Program-made: the position numbers and the translations under genes
DNA from: Trichomonas tenax
Lineage: Eukaryota > Parabasalia > Trichomonadida > Trichomonadidae
NCBI GenBank assembly: GCA_023091735.1
Contig: JALKBU010000095.1
Span: forward strand, 22,648 to 86,647
Direction: 5' to 3'
DNA: 64,000 bases
The notes under the pieces: model-generated
Told to the model about the DNA's origin: nothing
Seen by the model: only the letters and a program-made list of their open reading frames with translations
Databases searched by the model: none
In this document: positions 49,700-58,908 of the stretch, one piece after another
Layout: each line of letters opens with the position of its first letter
Position numbering within the stretch: the first letter of the stretch is position 1

Positions 49700-52600
49700 T
49701 TAGAGACAAATAACTTCTCTTCCCATGAGCCTCATGCCGCGGTTTGTCTTGAGCTTTCCATCAAGCTTTGTTCCGCATGCAAGTGGTTCATCGCAAATCA
49801 CACAAACAGTTCCATTCTCTTCATCAATCGAAATAACAGTAGCGTATGTTCCGAAAGGTACAGAGCCGCCTGGAGCAACACAAACGACTCTTGAACCGAT
49901 TGTTGGACGTCTATCATCCATTGCTGATCTTGGACCACTCTGTCTGAGCATTGATGTCATTGGAACATGTGTCAACTTGGCGACGTTTGTCCAAACCTTT
50001 GAGCAGAACTTAATGAGCTCTTCTTCGACCTTGGCAACACCTCTTGCTGTCAATCCACTAGATGTTGATGGAACTAATGGAGCTTTAGCAGCTGGAGCGT
50101 TCTGCGAGAGCCACTGGATGAACTGCTCCTTCTTGACATCTGTGTCAACTGGGAAGATCTCTGCCCATGAGAGATTCATCTTGAAATCTCTCTTTTCGTT
50201 GACTGCCTGCATAACTAATTCCTTCAGCTTTCCGGACTTCTGGAAGTATGTTGGGATCAATGTTCCGGCATCAGATGTAATATAGATATCACTTCTGCCT
50301 GTTGCATCATTGATGACAGTCTTAGCATAGCCATCAACAACCTGGCGACGATTTGGAGTGAAGAGTTGAAGTGCAACGTTGACACCTTCAACGTTAATCT
50401 CAGATAAAACATGTTGAAGGGCTCTGAAGGAGACGTTGTTCTGCTTGAGGAACTGGTTGATTGGGTTCCACTCTCTCTTGTCATCTGTGATAAGCTTGTA
50501 AACAGATGGCTGGCTGCGCTCGATAACGTCGATGTCGACGCTCTCAGCGTGTATCTCTGTGATTGTTCCCTTGCATCCTTGGCCTTGGCCGCGGACTAAA
50601 ACAACTTGCTCGCCAACCTTTAACTCATCGCTTGCTGGTGCTTCGTATCTTAAGCCGACGTTCTCTGTGTCCATTGGGAGCATTGTTGCTGTTGGGAATA
50701 ACTCTGTCTTTGTATCGAAGTCTAAGACGGAGCCATCATTTGTGCAGTAAACTAGAGGCTTGACAACTAAGAAGCATGTGACAGTTATCTCAAGAGCACG
50801 CGTCCTGAGTAAGAATTCCTGGCGATTCTCAGCTGGGAAGTTGATGCTTGATGGACGTGGTTTGATGACGCCTTTCTCATCGAAGTATTCTTCAGCATCA
50901 ATGGCACCAATAACGAGAGCTGGTCTGAGATATGGATAGCCCATAAGGATCTGCTTGTTGAGGTACTGCAAGCAGTCTCTTGCCTTTAGCTCCTGCTTTG
51001 GCTGAACTTTGATGACAAGGGATGGATGGCGTGATGGAAATTCGAAGATTTTGACTGGAACAGCTCTTGTTTCGACGGTGTAGTTCAAGACATTGAATGT
51101 TGGTGTGCAGTCTGGAACAATTTCTGTCATGTTGACCGACTCGAATGCTTCACCTGTTGTAACTTGGAATGTCTTTGGCTCGATGCCGATGAACTCGACT
51201 GGATCATCGAGGCGGTTTCTTCTTGCATCATCTGGCTCGATTTCAGCGCATGCACTGTCGTAAGCAGCCCGGATCTTCTCGTAATCAAGGACTGGTAAGA
51301 TAATAACAGCGTGGTATTCTGACTTCTTGCCGTTGAGATCTGTCTCGAACTTCTCTGGATAAAATTCGGCGATTGGTGATGGTGCCTTCATGAGCTTGGC
51401 CAAGCACTTTGGTATCAAGTGTGCGGACTGGGGTGGGAAGATGGCGAGTTGCTGAACGAATGGAAGGTTAGGATGTCCTAGCTCGAACTTTGGCTGATAT
51501 GAATCAATGAAGTCCAAAACAACTTCAAGAGGTGGAGCATACAAGAATGGATAATGCCATGACCATGATGGGCATCCAGAGTTGTAATAGCGAAGAACCC
51601 AGTGGAAAGCATCCAAAATGGAGTTCGACATATCTCTGATGAGTCCCAAATAATCAGAAGCGGCGCGTTCTGGGTATTTACTCTCCAAATAGCGCTTGTT
51701 TTCTTCTGAGAACTTGGCGTTGAGTTCTTCTTCTGGGATTTCGTTCTTTGCGCCGAATTTAGCTCTACACATGTTAACAACCATTGTGAGGAAGATCTTA
51801 AGGTTCTGGAAGTTATAATATCCATTTTCGATGATGTATGATTCTGTCTGCTCACGGAATTTCCTGTATTCGTCAATAACATCGTTGAAATTGCCAGCGC
51901 GAATTTCAATATCTGTAAATGATGGAATAAAGTCGTTACCAATGAGGAATGAGATTGCGATGAAGTCATCGATGATTCTTTCGACGTTTGTTGGGTCTGC
52001 GTTGAAGTCAATTCCGAGATATTCGCGAAGTAACGGGAAGTGGATTAATTCAAATGCGTCGAATGAATAATTTGTAATTGATGCCTTTGCTTCGAATGGC
52101 GAAAGTGATTTTTGGAAGTTTGCAGCATCTGCTTCTCTGAGAAGTAAAACGTTGTTTTCGTGAGTTTGAAGACCGAGGAAAATGAGGTCAGCATCTGTAG
52201 AATAAAGGCAGTGGATTAAATCCGGATCCCAGTCAGAAATAGACCTTCCTTCTCTGATGAAATCGAGAATCTTGTGCTCGCCTTCACCTGGAACGAAGGA
52301 AGAGCTGTAGATGACGCGTGGCTGTGACCATGAGCGGTCGTTTGTCCTTCTCTCCTTGATGAACTCCATCAATGCTTCATGAAGTTGCTCCATGAAGATA
52401 GTACCTGGAGAAATCTGAGTGCGGTCGAAGCTGTTCATAGAGTGGTCTCTGGCGGCGACGAATCTGCGGCTTCTTTGTTGTGAAGCTTTTGCATTTGGTG
52501 CAGGACCATCCACTGCGATGAAGATTAAGTCTGTTGGATGGCAGATTTGGACGAGCATATCTGTGTACCTGAAGATTTCGGCCTTTAAAGCAGGCGTAAG

Positions 52601-52759
52601 CTCCTCATTTCCAGTCCCTGTCACGGCCAACGCTTTGTAGAAGATGCCGTTCATGTCGATGTAGAGGCGGTTGATGATGGGGCGCGATGGATCGGCCATT
52701 TTGCGGCGAACCATTGGATAGCGCTGAACCATCCATCTATAAAAGCCTGGAACACCCAT
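49700..52759 (-). CDS. XRN1-type 5'-3' exoribonuclease
   Basis: 1019 residues, ATG at 52759 (MGVPGFYRWMVQRYPMVRRK). The N-terminal catalytic core has the invariant GVPGFYRW, YIDMNGIFYKA, AVDGPAPNAKASQQRSRRF, the acidic metal site STDADLIFLGL and GNDFIPSF. The C-terminal half has KOW/SH3-like segments (GQGQGCKGTITEIHA; SRVVCVAPGGSVPFG) typical of cytoplasmic XRN1 rather than nuclear XRN2. It degrades decapped 5'-monophosphate RNA. The promoter shows AAAAGTGA on the coding strand (TCACTTTT on plus, 52766-52773), plus ACGTGTCA and ACATGACA boxes at 52787-52817. Confidence 0.92.
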   Translation of the reverse strand: MGVPGFYRWMVQRYPMVRRKMADPSRPIINRLYIDMNGIFYKALAVTGTGNEELTPALKAEIFRYTDMLVQICHPTDLIFIAVDGPAPNAKASQQRSRRFVAARDHSMNSFDRTQISPGTIFMEQLHEALMEFIKERRTNDRSWSQPRVIYSSSFVPGEGEHKILDFIREGRSISDWDPDLIHCLYSTDADLIFLGLQTHENNVLLLREADAANFQKSLSPFEAKASITNYSFDAFELIHFPLLREYLGIDFNADPTNVERIIDDFIAISFLIGNDFIPSFTDIEIRAGNFNDVIDEYRKFREQTESYIIENGYYNFQNLKIFLTMVVNMCRAKFGAKNEIPEEELNAKFSEENKRYLESKYPERAASDYLGLIRDMSNSILDAFHWVLRYYNSGCPSWSWHYPFLYAPPLEVVLDFIDSYQPKFELGHPNLPFVQQLAIFPPQSAHLIPKCLAKLMKAPSPIAEFYPEKFETDLNGKKSEYHAVIILPVLDYEKIRAAYDSACAEIEPDDARRNRLDDPVEFIGIEPKTFQVTTGEAFESVNMTEIVPDCTPTFNVLNYTVETRAVPVKIFEFPSRHPSLVIKVQPKQELKARDCLQYLNKQILMGYPYLRPALVIGAIDAEEYFDEKGVIKPRPSSINFPAENRQEFLLRTRALEITVTCFLVVKPLVYCTNDGSVLDFDTKTELFPTATMLPMDTENVGLRYEAPASDELKVGEQVVLVRGQGQGCKGTITEIHAESVDIDVIERSQPSVYKLITDDKREWNPINQFLKQNNVSFRALQHVLSEINVEGVNVALQLFTPNRRQVVDGYAKTVINDATGRSDIYITSDAGTLIPTYFQKSGKLKELVMQAVNEKRDFKMNLSWAEIFPVDTDVKKEQFIQWLSQNAPAAKAPLVPSTSSGLTARGVAKVEEELIKFCSKVWTNVAKLTHVPMTSMLRQSGPRSAMDDRRPTIGSRVVCVAPGGSVPFGTYATVISIDEENGTVCVICDEPLACGTKLDGKLKTNRGMRLMGREVICL

Positions 52760-53158
52760 TTTTTGTCACTTTTAGAGGTGATATAATTTACGTGTCATAA
52801 CGGAAGTTTACATGACATATTTCAATTATAATTTGTCATGTAACCTAAGTCAAAATCTTTTACATTTTAGAAATTGCCATGTAAAATCAATTGCTTTCAT
52901 TTTACTTTTAAATCTAAATGTTTCCTTATCATGTAATTGTTTACATGCCAGGCAATTTGTAGAACGTGCGGATGTTTGCACTTGGTCTATAAATTTCCAT
53001 TTAACACAAAGATGGGATGTTTTTATGTCATATTAATCAATTTGAACACAACTGCAACGACAGCATCATGCTATATTCTCTTGCTTGATACAAAATTCCC
53101 AAGCATATTTTCAAGAGAATTTGAATAAGCATACATAATTTCACGTGGAGAAAAAGAA

Positions 53159-53219
53159 GCGTTATAGTGACCACCAGATTTATCTCTGCAATTTTCTTGA
53201 ATCGACTTCTAATGATTGA
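53159..53219 (-). pseudogene. Internally deleted relic of the OTU gene
   Basis: GCGTTATAGTGACCACCAG with following TTTATCTCTGCAA matches two places of the downstream OTU gene (54742-54763 and 54784-54799), joined at a shared AGATTT. TTGAATCGACTTCTAATGAT (53197 on) matches 55346-55368, which is 600 bases further. This is a partial copy in the same orientation with large internal deletions. Confidence 0.8.
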
Positions 53220-53285
53220 CGCTTTTTATTGATATTGAGAATTGACAATGACTTGGTTCGTTAGCACTCATATATAGAATGTAAT

Positions 53286-53309
53286 AAAAGGGGGGAAAAA
53301 AACCCTTTT
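53286..53309. repeat. Hairpin AAAAGGG/CCCTTTT
   Basis: AAAAGGG (53286-53292) and CCCTTTT (53303-53309) form a 7-bp stem around a GGGAAAAAAA-type loop, directly at the left edge of the dispersed repeat. It is not present in the other copy. Confidence 0.45.
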
Positions 53310-53700
53310 TTCTCAAAACACTTTGGCTTGATACTTTGGATATAGCTTCTATAGGCCTATAGGAACAATATATCTATGGGGTGCAAGGCAATCCAATTTT
53401 GCAATTTCGAGATATGATGCGATGAAATCTCTCGAATCTTAATAACCTTATTTTAACGGACAGTTTTCGCAGCAGTTGGACATTGAACAATGCATGTTGG
53501 TTTGTCGCAATGAGCAATACAACTAACTGCATTAGGGGCAAAATACATTCAGTGAATAAATTAGTCTTAATTACTTATATTTCACAAAGATAATTTGCTC
53601 ACAAAACTAATTTCGTTTAAACAATTGAGTTTATACGCCAATACATTTATTAGTGCTATGATATTCATTTGACATTCAGAAGCATTCAGTTTTCCAATAT
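53310..53700 (+). repeat. Diverged dispersed repeat, copy 2
   Basis: Collinear with 43797-44200, same orientation; it shares CTATAGGAACAAT-like, CGAGATATGA and AATAACCTTATTTTAACGGA blocks. Non-coding. Confidence 0.75.
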
Positions 53701-54713
53701 ATGTTTTATCATGAATATTGCAATATTTAAACTTAAGTAGTCTAATACATATGAATCATCTAAATTTGATCTGTTTAAGATAAATATTGCAGCAAAAGCG
53801 GTAATTGTCTATATTTAAACTTGTTTAAATTTTCGATACTTGAAATTTTGCCTAGTCTATTTTGTTTTCATCGAATAAAACAAAATTTATATCAAAACTA
53901 ATTTTGGAGTAAGAAAAATTTTGAATTTTATTCTTAAGATATTTTCAAAAAACTCACATGAATGTATAATATATAGACGAATGGTAGATTATTGGTAGTA
54001 TATAAATGATGATTCTATTGAGAGAAAAATATAAGTAAATTTTATTAACTCTCTAAATACAAATATAATCGAATAAAATTAATGGATGTATCCTGTCTGG
54101 TATACGTGTGATATCAAATGCAGGGGTTGTAAAAATTATTTTGCATTTCCAGATCGTATCTCGAAAAATTAAAATTGTAATCTACAAAGCTTAGGATGTT
54201 TACAATATGCGTGGTGTCTGCGATCTGATGGATTAAGCAGCATCTTCAAGTTATTTCTAAATTTTGAAGTTCTGAAAATTGTGTTTTTTTGACCCCCTTT
54301 TGAAGGCGGCAATCATAGTATGTTGCTGATATACCTCTTCGTAGGACGTGGCGCTATGTTCTGACGAGATTGAGTTTAATTTCGAAATTTCTAGATCGAG
54401 ACAAATTTTTTAGAGTCATAGTGTATTCTATCATATGGAGACAGTACTGATGCATATATATATCGAGCTTTGCAGAAGAGTGTGCAAAGCAGTGTCTCTC
54501 TCCATGAAGTTTTATATGACTGATAAACCAAAAAGTGAAATTCCCCCTTTTAATGTAATACTCATCATTGCTAGGTATTTCATGAATTATAAGTTGAAGA
54601 AAGCTGTAGCAACATATATCACTAATACAATTTGAGAAAAATTACTATATAATGCCTATTCTTATGAATTAGCCGTGTTTGATTTAAAAACTATAACATC
54701 TAAAAACACACAT

Positions 54714-55511
54714 TTATTCTTTATTGGTTTGTTGAATGGCGGCGTTATAGTGACCACCAGATTTTGATTTTCTGTGGAACGTGAGATTTATCTCTGCAAC
54801 ATATTCTCCAAACTTCTGCGGTGGCATTCCAAGAGAATGAACAATAATTGAGACATTTAATGCGTTAGATAATGCAGAAACTTCGAGATTATCTGCCCAT
54901 TCTTTGTCTTCAATTTTCTTGCAATGCTTTTCGAGTTCTTCGACAGAGCCATAGTCTGAAAACGGAAGATACTGATCTGTATGTTCTCTGATTTCCTTTG
55001 CAGCGAGATGGCGAAGATCCATGAAAGAATCTGCTGAATATCCAGATCTTCCAATCGATGTCATCGCGACCGCAATAGAACGGAACAGGCAGTGTCCATC
55101 ACCAGGAACTTGACGGATTACAAGGCCCAATGGCGCAATTTGTGCTGATAATTGTTCTGTTTCAATTTGTGCAGGTGTTGACTCGTTTCCTGCTTTTCTT
55201 GCTGAATTTTCTAAGTCGTATTTCGCTTTCAGCTTCTTTTCTCTTTGTGCTTTTGCATTTGTCTTCTTTTTCTTTGGAGGCTCTTGAACGAGCTCTGGTT
55301 CTGGTGCAGGAGCGGCTTTGCTCGTTTCTACTATTGCTGCTATCGTTGAATCGACTTCTAATGATTGATATTTTTCGAATAATTCTTTTCTCCTTTGTTC
55401 GGCTTCTTTGTTTATTCTTTTTCTGTCATTTTTGGATTTAGCTCCGTTGAGCATCTCCTGGATCTTCTTTTCGAGTTCTTCTGACTCCTTCTTGTGCTCA
55501 CTGATATCCAT
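54714..55511 (-). CDS. OTUD6-type deubiquitinase
   Basis: 265 residues, ATG at 55511. An N-terminal Lys/Glu-rich coiled coil (about 1-110) precedes the OTU cysteine protease fold. PGDGHCLFRSIAVAM holds Asp138 and the catalytic Cys141, followed by DNLEVSALSNALNVSIIVHS and the catalytic His254 in GGHYNAA near the C-terminus. This layout is that of OTUD6B/yeast Otu2, linked to translation and ribosome-associated ubiquitin. The initiator TCACTTTT (plus 55519-55526) lies 8-15 bases before the ATG. A deleted relic of this gene lies 1.5 kb downstream. Confidence 0.9.
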   Translation of the reverse strand: MDISEHKKESEELEKKIQEMLNGAKSKNDRKRINKEAEQRRKELFEKYQSLEVDSTIAAIVETSKAAPAPEPELVQEPPKKKKTNAKAQREKKLKAKYDLENSARKAGNESTPAQIETEQLSAQIAPLGLVIRQVPGDGHCLFRSIAVAMTSIGRSGYSADSFMDLRHLAAKEIREHTDQYLPFSDYGSVEELEKHCKKIEDKEWADNLEVSALSNALNVSIIVHSLGMPPQKFGEYVAEINLTFHRKSKSGGHYNAAIQQTNKE

Positions 55512-56300
55512 CAGAAGGAAAAGTGACTCTATGTCAAATAAATATTTTACATGGCAAATAATTTTTTAAAGTGCTTTTTGAAAATTCATTAAATCTCATT
55601 TATAAAAAGAATTTTCTTTATCTTTATGGTGTTAAAATGACTGCAAATATAGTGCTTCTTATAATTAGCACCTTAGAACCAGGATTGATATTATCAATAA
55701 CAAGATATGGATAAACTTAAACACTCATAATAGTTTATTGAGTTCATTCGAATAGTTTAATTACAATTTGCAGCTAATGGGTTATTAAGACATCATTGCC
55801 TGCACTTTTCGAAGCATCCATTATAGGTGAATCTAAAGGGGCAACTACACGTTCTTCAAGTCCTTTAATAATAAAGTAATTTACTCTCAACTTGAATATA
55901 CTGGGAATTTGAAAGTTATGCTCCAAAGACTACTATCAAAAGCATAGTTCCATTTTGCAACATAGCTGATAGAAATATGTGTCGTTGATGTTTGAAATTT
56001 CATAAATAAATTTGCGACTTTTGGAAGAGTCGTCATTTACAGGTGTAAAGATATTTCTGATCGAAAATCTTGCTTCTTAGAATAAACTAGATAAAATTTT
56101 GATTGATTGTTTGCAATCACTTTGCTATTGAAAAATACTATTGATGCATCTTTATTATAAGAGAGATTAATCATTTTTATTAAATTCAATATGATTAATC
56201 AAGAAGGGTGATTATATTTACTCTTCTGAATAAAAGGTTCACCAAAAAATTGTTCATATTTTTTTAATTCTGCGGCCAATTTATTCAAGATTTCAATTCA
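55512..56300. other. Intergenic between divergent genes
   Basis: Promoters of OTU (minus) and ankyrin (plus) genes. It holds TTTTACATGGCAAAT (near 55549), a variant ACATG box. Nothing else seen. Confidence 0.45.
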
Positions 56301-58769
56301 ATGTTGACTAAATTGCCGAAATATATATCAGACTTCATCCAACTGCAGTACGATATTATAAATCTACAACCAGCAAACTTTCAAAACGTTCTTTCTTCGA
56401 TATTAAAAACATCATTTTTATCAAATTCAATTGGACAGTCAATGATCATCGATGAAATAATTTACATGTCAAGAATTATGCCGAATACAATCCCATTATA
56501 CGTCGAATTGATAACAAATTTATTTGAAAATGTTGAATCTTCAAAACCAATGAAAGAATTCTTATTCCAATCCATATTTAGAGAGAAGGCATGCAGTTTA
56601 TTAAGTTATTTCATGCAAGACAAATTATTTTCATTAGATAAAATTTACAAAGAAGCAAAAAAGAAAGGAAATGAGATATTTCTATACGCCTTCATCGATG
56701 AGTTTGGAGATCCACAGCTTGACGAAGTTCCTGAAAATTTAAAAAATACTGCATTTGAATTTCAAGATATTGAAAAACTAAAGGCAAAACGGTCGTCTAT
56801 AGTCGATGAAATTATAGAAAATAAGTCAAAATTGCAAAAACTCGAATCTCAGGAAAATGTCGATATTTTATCGAAAAGCAAACTTCAAAAACATTTAAAT
56901 TCTTTGGAAAAGAGAAATGAATATCTCAAAGATGTCATTAATTTCAGAGAAAACAATCCAAATGCAATGAAAAATTATTTAGAATATGGATCAATTCCAA
57001 GTTCATTCATCTTTTATATTAAGCACAATGATTTAGCGAGACTCAATCAATTATTTAAATATCTTCCAAAGAAGATGGAAATATCTCCAATGGATCCAAT
57101 GATACACACGAAGCTTCCAAATCCATGTAGTTTAGCAAGTTATGCCGCACTTTATAATTCTGTTGACTGTTTTAAGAAATTGTTCAATGATATGATAAGG
57201 CAAAATAATTACAGATTCAAAAAGATTCCAGCATACATTCAAGGTGAGAAAGAAATAAGTTTATATTACAGAAAAGAACACGTTAAGTTAATAACTAAAT
57301 TTGGGAAACGCCAACAAACAATCAATGAACATCCTGAATATTTTCACAGTTCTATCCACGATTTAATAGAATACACTGATAATTTAATTAGAGTCTATAC
57401 TACTTCGCAGATTCTTAATCAAAATTATCTTTCAATGGATTCACAGTTTGCATCTGAGTTTATCGCAGAAATGGAATCATTAATTACAAAGTATGGAAAT
57501 GATTTTACAAATGCTGAAAGAATTACTGAGTTTGTAAATGAAGTCAACAATGTTTATGATAAATATAAAATAGACTTAAAGTTTGCTGGCCTCAAGATGT
57601 TGAATGTAAATAATTATTTGGAGAATTTTGAGAGATCTTCAGCTGCTTTATCAAATAGTGAAATCAATAATTTCATGAGAAATGATTCTATTTATTTACC
57701 TAAGATTAATGAGTTACTTCAGCAAATTATTTTATTGGCTAAACAGGAAAATATTATGTTATTTGCTGCAGCTGGAGGAAATATTGATATCTTTATGCAG
57801 TGTGCTGATGATGGTTTAATCAATCAAGAAAGTTTCCTTCAGTCCATTGTTCATCATTCTCATGACATTTTCAATTTCTTGTTTTCAAGATATCCAAATC
57901 TCACTGCTTCTCCAGAGTTCTGTTTAAGACATCACAACGTTCATGCAGCAATACAGATGCTTGCTCGTGAAGGAATTAAACTTGATCTCAACAATATTTG
58001 CCAGACAGCAATGGAAATGGGATATTTAGAGTTTTGCGTTTATTTATTGGATGAAAACTATGATCTGGATATAGGATCTTTGATTTCTCAATGCATCATA
58101 AGAGGCTCTGATTCTTTGTTAAATTATATTCTAGAGAAGAAATCCGATGCAATATTCTTATTTGATAAAGAAGGAAACGCAACAATTCATAACTCGATTA
58201 TTAGAAAAGATAAAGGTCTCTTTGACTTCTTGACGTCGAAAGGCGCAGATATTAATCAGCAAAACGCTCGTGGTGAAACGCCTCTAATGATTGCATGCAA
58301 AGAAATCAATCAAGATTTAACACTTATTAAATATTTAGTTGAAAATGGAGCAAATCCTCAAATTCCTGATGCAAACAGAAATTCTGCTCTTCACTTTGCT
58401 GTTAAATATAACTCCTGTGAACTTGCTCAATTCCTTATTGAATGCGGAGTTGACGTGAACTTCCAAAATTCAAGCTTTCAAACACCAAAAATGTTCACAA
58501 ATATGTTGACAAATGAAATGAGAGAAATCCTTGATAGAGCATATGCTAAAATAGATAACACCATCAAAGAAACATTTAGTAACAAAGAAGAAGAAAAACC
58601 AAAAGGTGAAGAACAAAAGCAAAAAAGAATGCGAAGCAAAGTTGAAAACCCAAAAACAAATCAAAAGTTTACATTTAATTCATATCCAGTAATTAAGAGA
58701 GAAGATGAAGTAATCACTGATTATCCTAAAATGATTTCAACAGAGCCACTTCCCGCATTTTGGAATTAG
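56301..58769 (+). CDS. Ankyrin-repeat protein
   Basis: 822 residues, ATG at 56301 preceded by TTTCAATTCA as a possible initiator. The N-terminal 600 residues are helical, with a coiled coil near 165-220 (LKAKRSSIVDEIIENKSKLQ), the layout of trichomonad ankyrin proteins whose N-terminal region has no named function. Canonical ankyrin repeats appear from about 625 to 740 (NATIHNSIIRKDKGLFDFLT, RGETPLMIACKEINQDLTLI, NRNSALHFAVKYNSCELAQF, LIECGVDVNFQN). The Lys-rich C-terminus has EEEKPKGEEQKQKRMRSK. It is a protein-interaction scaffold of unknown target. Confidence 0.8.
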   Translation: MLTKLPKYISDFIQLQYDIINLQPANFQNVLSSILKTSFLSNSIGQSMIIDEIIYMSRIMPNTIPLYVELITNLFENVESSKPMKEFLFQSIFREKACSLLSYFMQDKLFSLDKIYKEAKKKGNEIFLYAFIDEFGDPQLDEVPENLKNTAFEFQDIEKLKAKRSSIVDEIIENKSKLQKLESQENVDILSKSKLQKHLNSLEKRNEYLKDVINFRENNPNAMKNYLEYGSIPSSFIFYIKHNDLARLNQLFKYLPKKMEISPMDPMIHTKLPNPCSLASYAALYNSVDCFKKLFNDMIRQNNYRFKKIPAYIQGEKEISLYYRKEHVKLITKFGKRQQTINEHPEYFHSSIHDLIEYTDNLIRVYTTSQILNQNYLSMDSQFASEFIAEMESLITKYGNDFTNAERITEFVNEVNNVYDKYKIDLKFAGLKMLNVNNYLENFERSSAALSNSEINNFMRNDSIYLPKINELLQQIILLAKQENIMLFAAAGGNIDIFMQCADDGLINQESFLQSIVHHSHDIFNFLFSRYPNLTASPEFCLRHHNVHAAIQMLAREGIKLDLNNICQTAMEMGYLEFCVYLLDENYDLDIGSLISQCIIRGSDSLLNYILEKKSDAIFLFDKEGNATIHNSIIRKDKGLFDFLTSKGADINQQNARGETPLMIACKEINQDLTLIKYLVENGANPQIPDANRNSALHFAVKYNSCELAQFLIECGVDVNFQNSSFQTPKMFTNMLTNEMREILDRAYAKIDNTIKETFSNKEEEKPKGEEQKQKRMRSKVENPKTNQKFTFNSYPVIKREDEVITDYPKMISTEPLPAFWN

Positions 58770-58908
58770 TTTATGTTGTGATTATAAAATATAAAGTTAA
58801 CATATAAAATTGATATTTTAATTCAGCAATTATTAAAATATATTATTAGAGTTGGAGAATAATAAGTAGAAGCTGTAAAAGATGGAAATATAATATGTAA
58901 AAAAGTGT
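58770..58908. other. Short convergent gap
   Basis: 139 bases between the ankyrin and STT3 stop codons. AT-rich, with polyadenylation-like TATAAA nearby. Confidence 0.4.

Larger units (their letters stand above)
52760..54713. other. Gene desert with repeat copy and OTU relic
   Basis: About 2 kb. Promoter boxes of XRN1 lie at its left edge (TTTACGTGTCA 52787-52797, TTTACATGACA 52807-52817). An OTU gene relic lies at 53159-53219, a hairpin at 53286-53309 and a dispersed repeat at 53310-53700. A small ATG frame at 54435-54635 (66 residues, METVLMHIYIELCRRV) has protein-like composition but no recognised family; it may be a remnant. Confidence 0.5.
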
